From NCBI GenBank assembly GCA_004295015.1, contig SHNE01000001.1:160281-224280 (forward strand): a stretch of DNA of 64,000 nucleotides, given 5' to 3'. A program made the position numbers and the translations under genes. The stretch is from Bacteroidota bacterium. Lineage in GTDB: Bacteria > Bacteroidota > Bacteroidia > AKYH767-A > 2013-40CM-41-45. Numbering within the stretch: the first letter of the stretch is position 1; each line of letters starts with the position of its first letter. The notes beneath the pieces are model-generated. The model was given only the letters and a program-made list of their open reading frames with translations. It was not told the DNA's origin and did no database searches. Positions 63,853 through 64,000 of this stretch are shown here, in pieces.

Positions 63853-64000
63853 ATGAAACACGCAGAATTAACAAGAGAAATTATTGGACATGCAATGACC
63901 GTGCACAAAGCACTGGGAAATGGCTTTCAGGAATTGATTTATCAAAGGGCTTTGGAACTTGAAATGAGTTTTCATCTTCTTGATTTTAAAAGGGAATTCG
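63853..64000 (+). CDS. GxxExxY-family protein, 5' part only (runs off the window)
   Basis: From the ATG at 63853 an open frame of 49 codons reaches the window edge. It reads MKHAELTREIIGHAMTVHKA, then LGNGFQELIYQRALELEM. The GNGFQELIYQRAL phrase is the G-x-x-E-x-x-Y signature of this family. Family members are about 125 residues and distantly resemble PD-(D/E)xK nucleases; their role is not established. A stop codon in the same frame just upstream supports this start. A 9-base-period element lies 140 bases before it. Confidence 0.8.
   Translation, partial: MKHAELTREIIGHAMTVHKALGNGFQELIYQRALELEMSFHLLDFKREF

Noticed and set aside
1..64000. tRNA or rRNA genes
   Set aside because: I looked for tRNA-like T-arm words and conserved rRNA segments on both strands and found none; a dedicated scan could not be run.

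Overview
The window comes from a member of the Bacteroidota; I cannot place it more finely. Support comes from several cargo proteins with type IX secretion (T9SS) C-terminal sorting domains, a PorP/SprF-family outer-membrane protein, TonB-dependent receptors with carboxypeptidase-regulatory-like N-termini, Bacteroidota-style promoters (TTG or TTTG, about 19-20 bases, then TAnnTTTG) and weak ribosome binding sites. The DNA is moderately AT-rich. No rRNA, tRNA or CRISPR array was seen.

Layout. 1-8.3 kb: a partial secreted esterase-like gene, a TonB-dependent receptor and a 1675-residue CotH/SprB-repeat adhesin, all on the minus strand. 8.4-14.5 kb: a biotin carboxyl carrier protein, then a plus-strand run of M1 peptidase lipoprotein, outer-membrane barrel, PagL-like two-barrel protein and DUF2807 lipoprotein. 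14.5-20 kb: kbl, WG-repeat protein and rnhA as one operon, then a REP-like repeat block beside its RAYT transposase, and dprA. 20-30.8 kb: second TonB receptor, kdsB, a methyltransferase, two T9SS cargo genes, and an operon of TIGR01777 epimerase, metallo-hydrolase and photolyase. 30.9-32.6 kb: a hipBA-like toxin-antitoxin pair. 33-37.5 kb: translation genes rplM, rpsI, rpsB, tsf, pyrH and frr. 38.2-42 kb: a stress/metal operon (membrane protein, Dps, TetR regulator, multicopper oxidase, His-rich lipoprotein) with a palindromic operator at its promoter and a strong terminator. 43-45 kb: a TM2, DUF2752, DUF4870, M48 peptidase operon. 45-58 kb: the largest locus, a 3262-residue adhesin with 29 repeats, its PorP/SprF partner and a PorE-like OmpA lipoprotein. 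58.5-64 kb: small accessory genes, a T9SS cargo gene, a decapitated T9SS gene remnant, and the start of a GxxExxY gene.

The main themes are surface display through T9SS and envelope maintenance. Two repeat families are worth attention: REP-like palindromes beside the RAYT gene, and a dispersed intergenic element with a 9-base period that abuts start codons, stop codons and a broken gene. I see no wholly new system. The best candidates for new biology are the 9-base-period element with the nearby GxxExxY gene, and the TetR-controlled Dps/multicopper oxidase operon.
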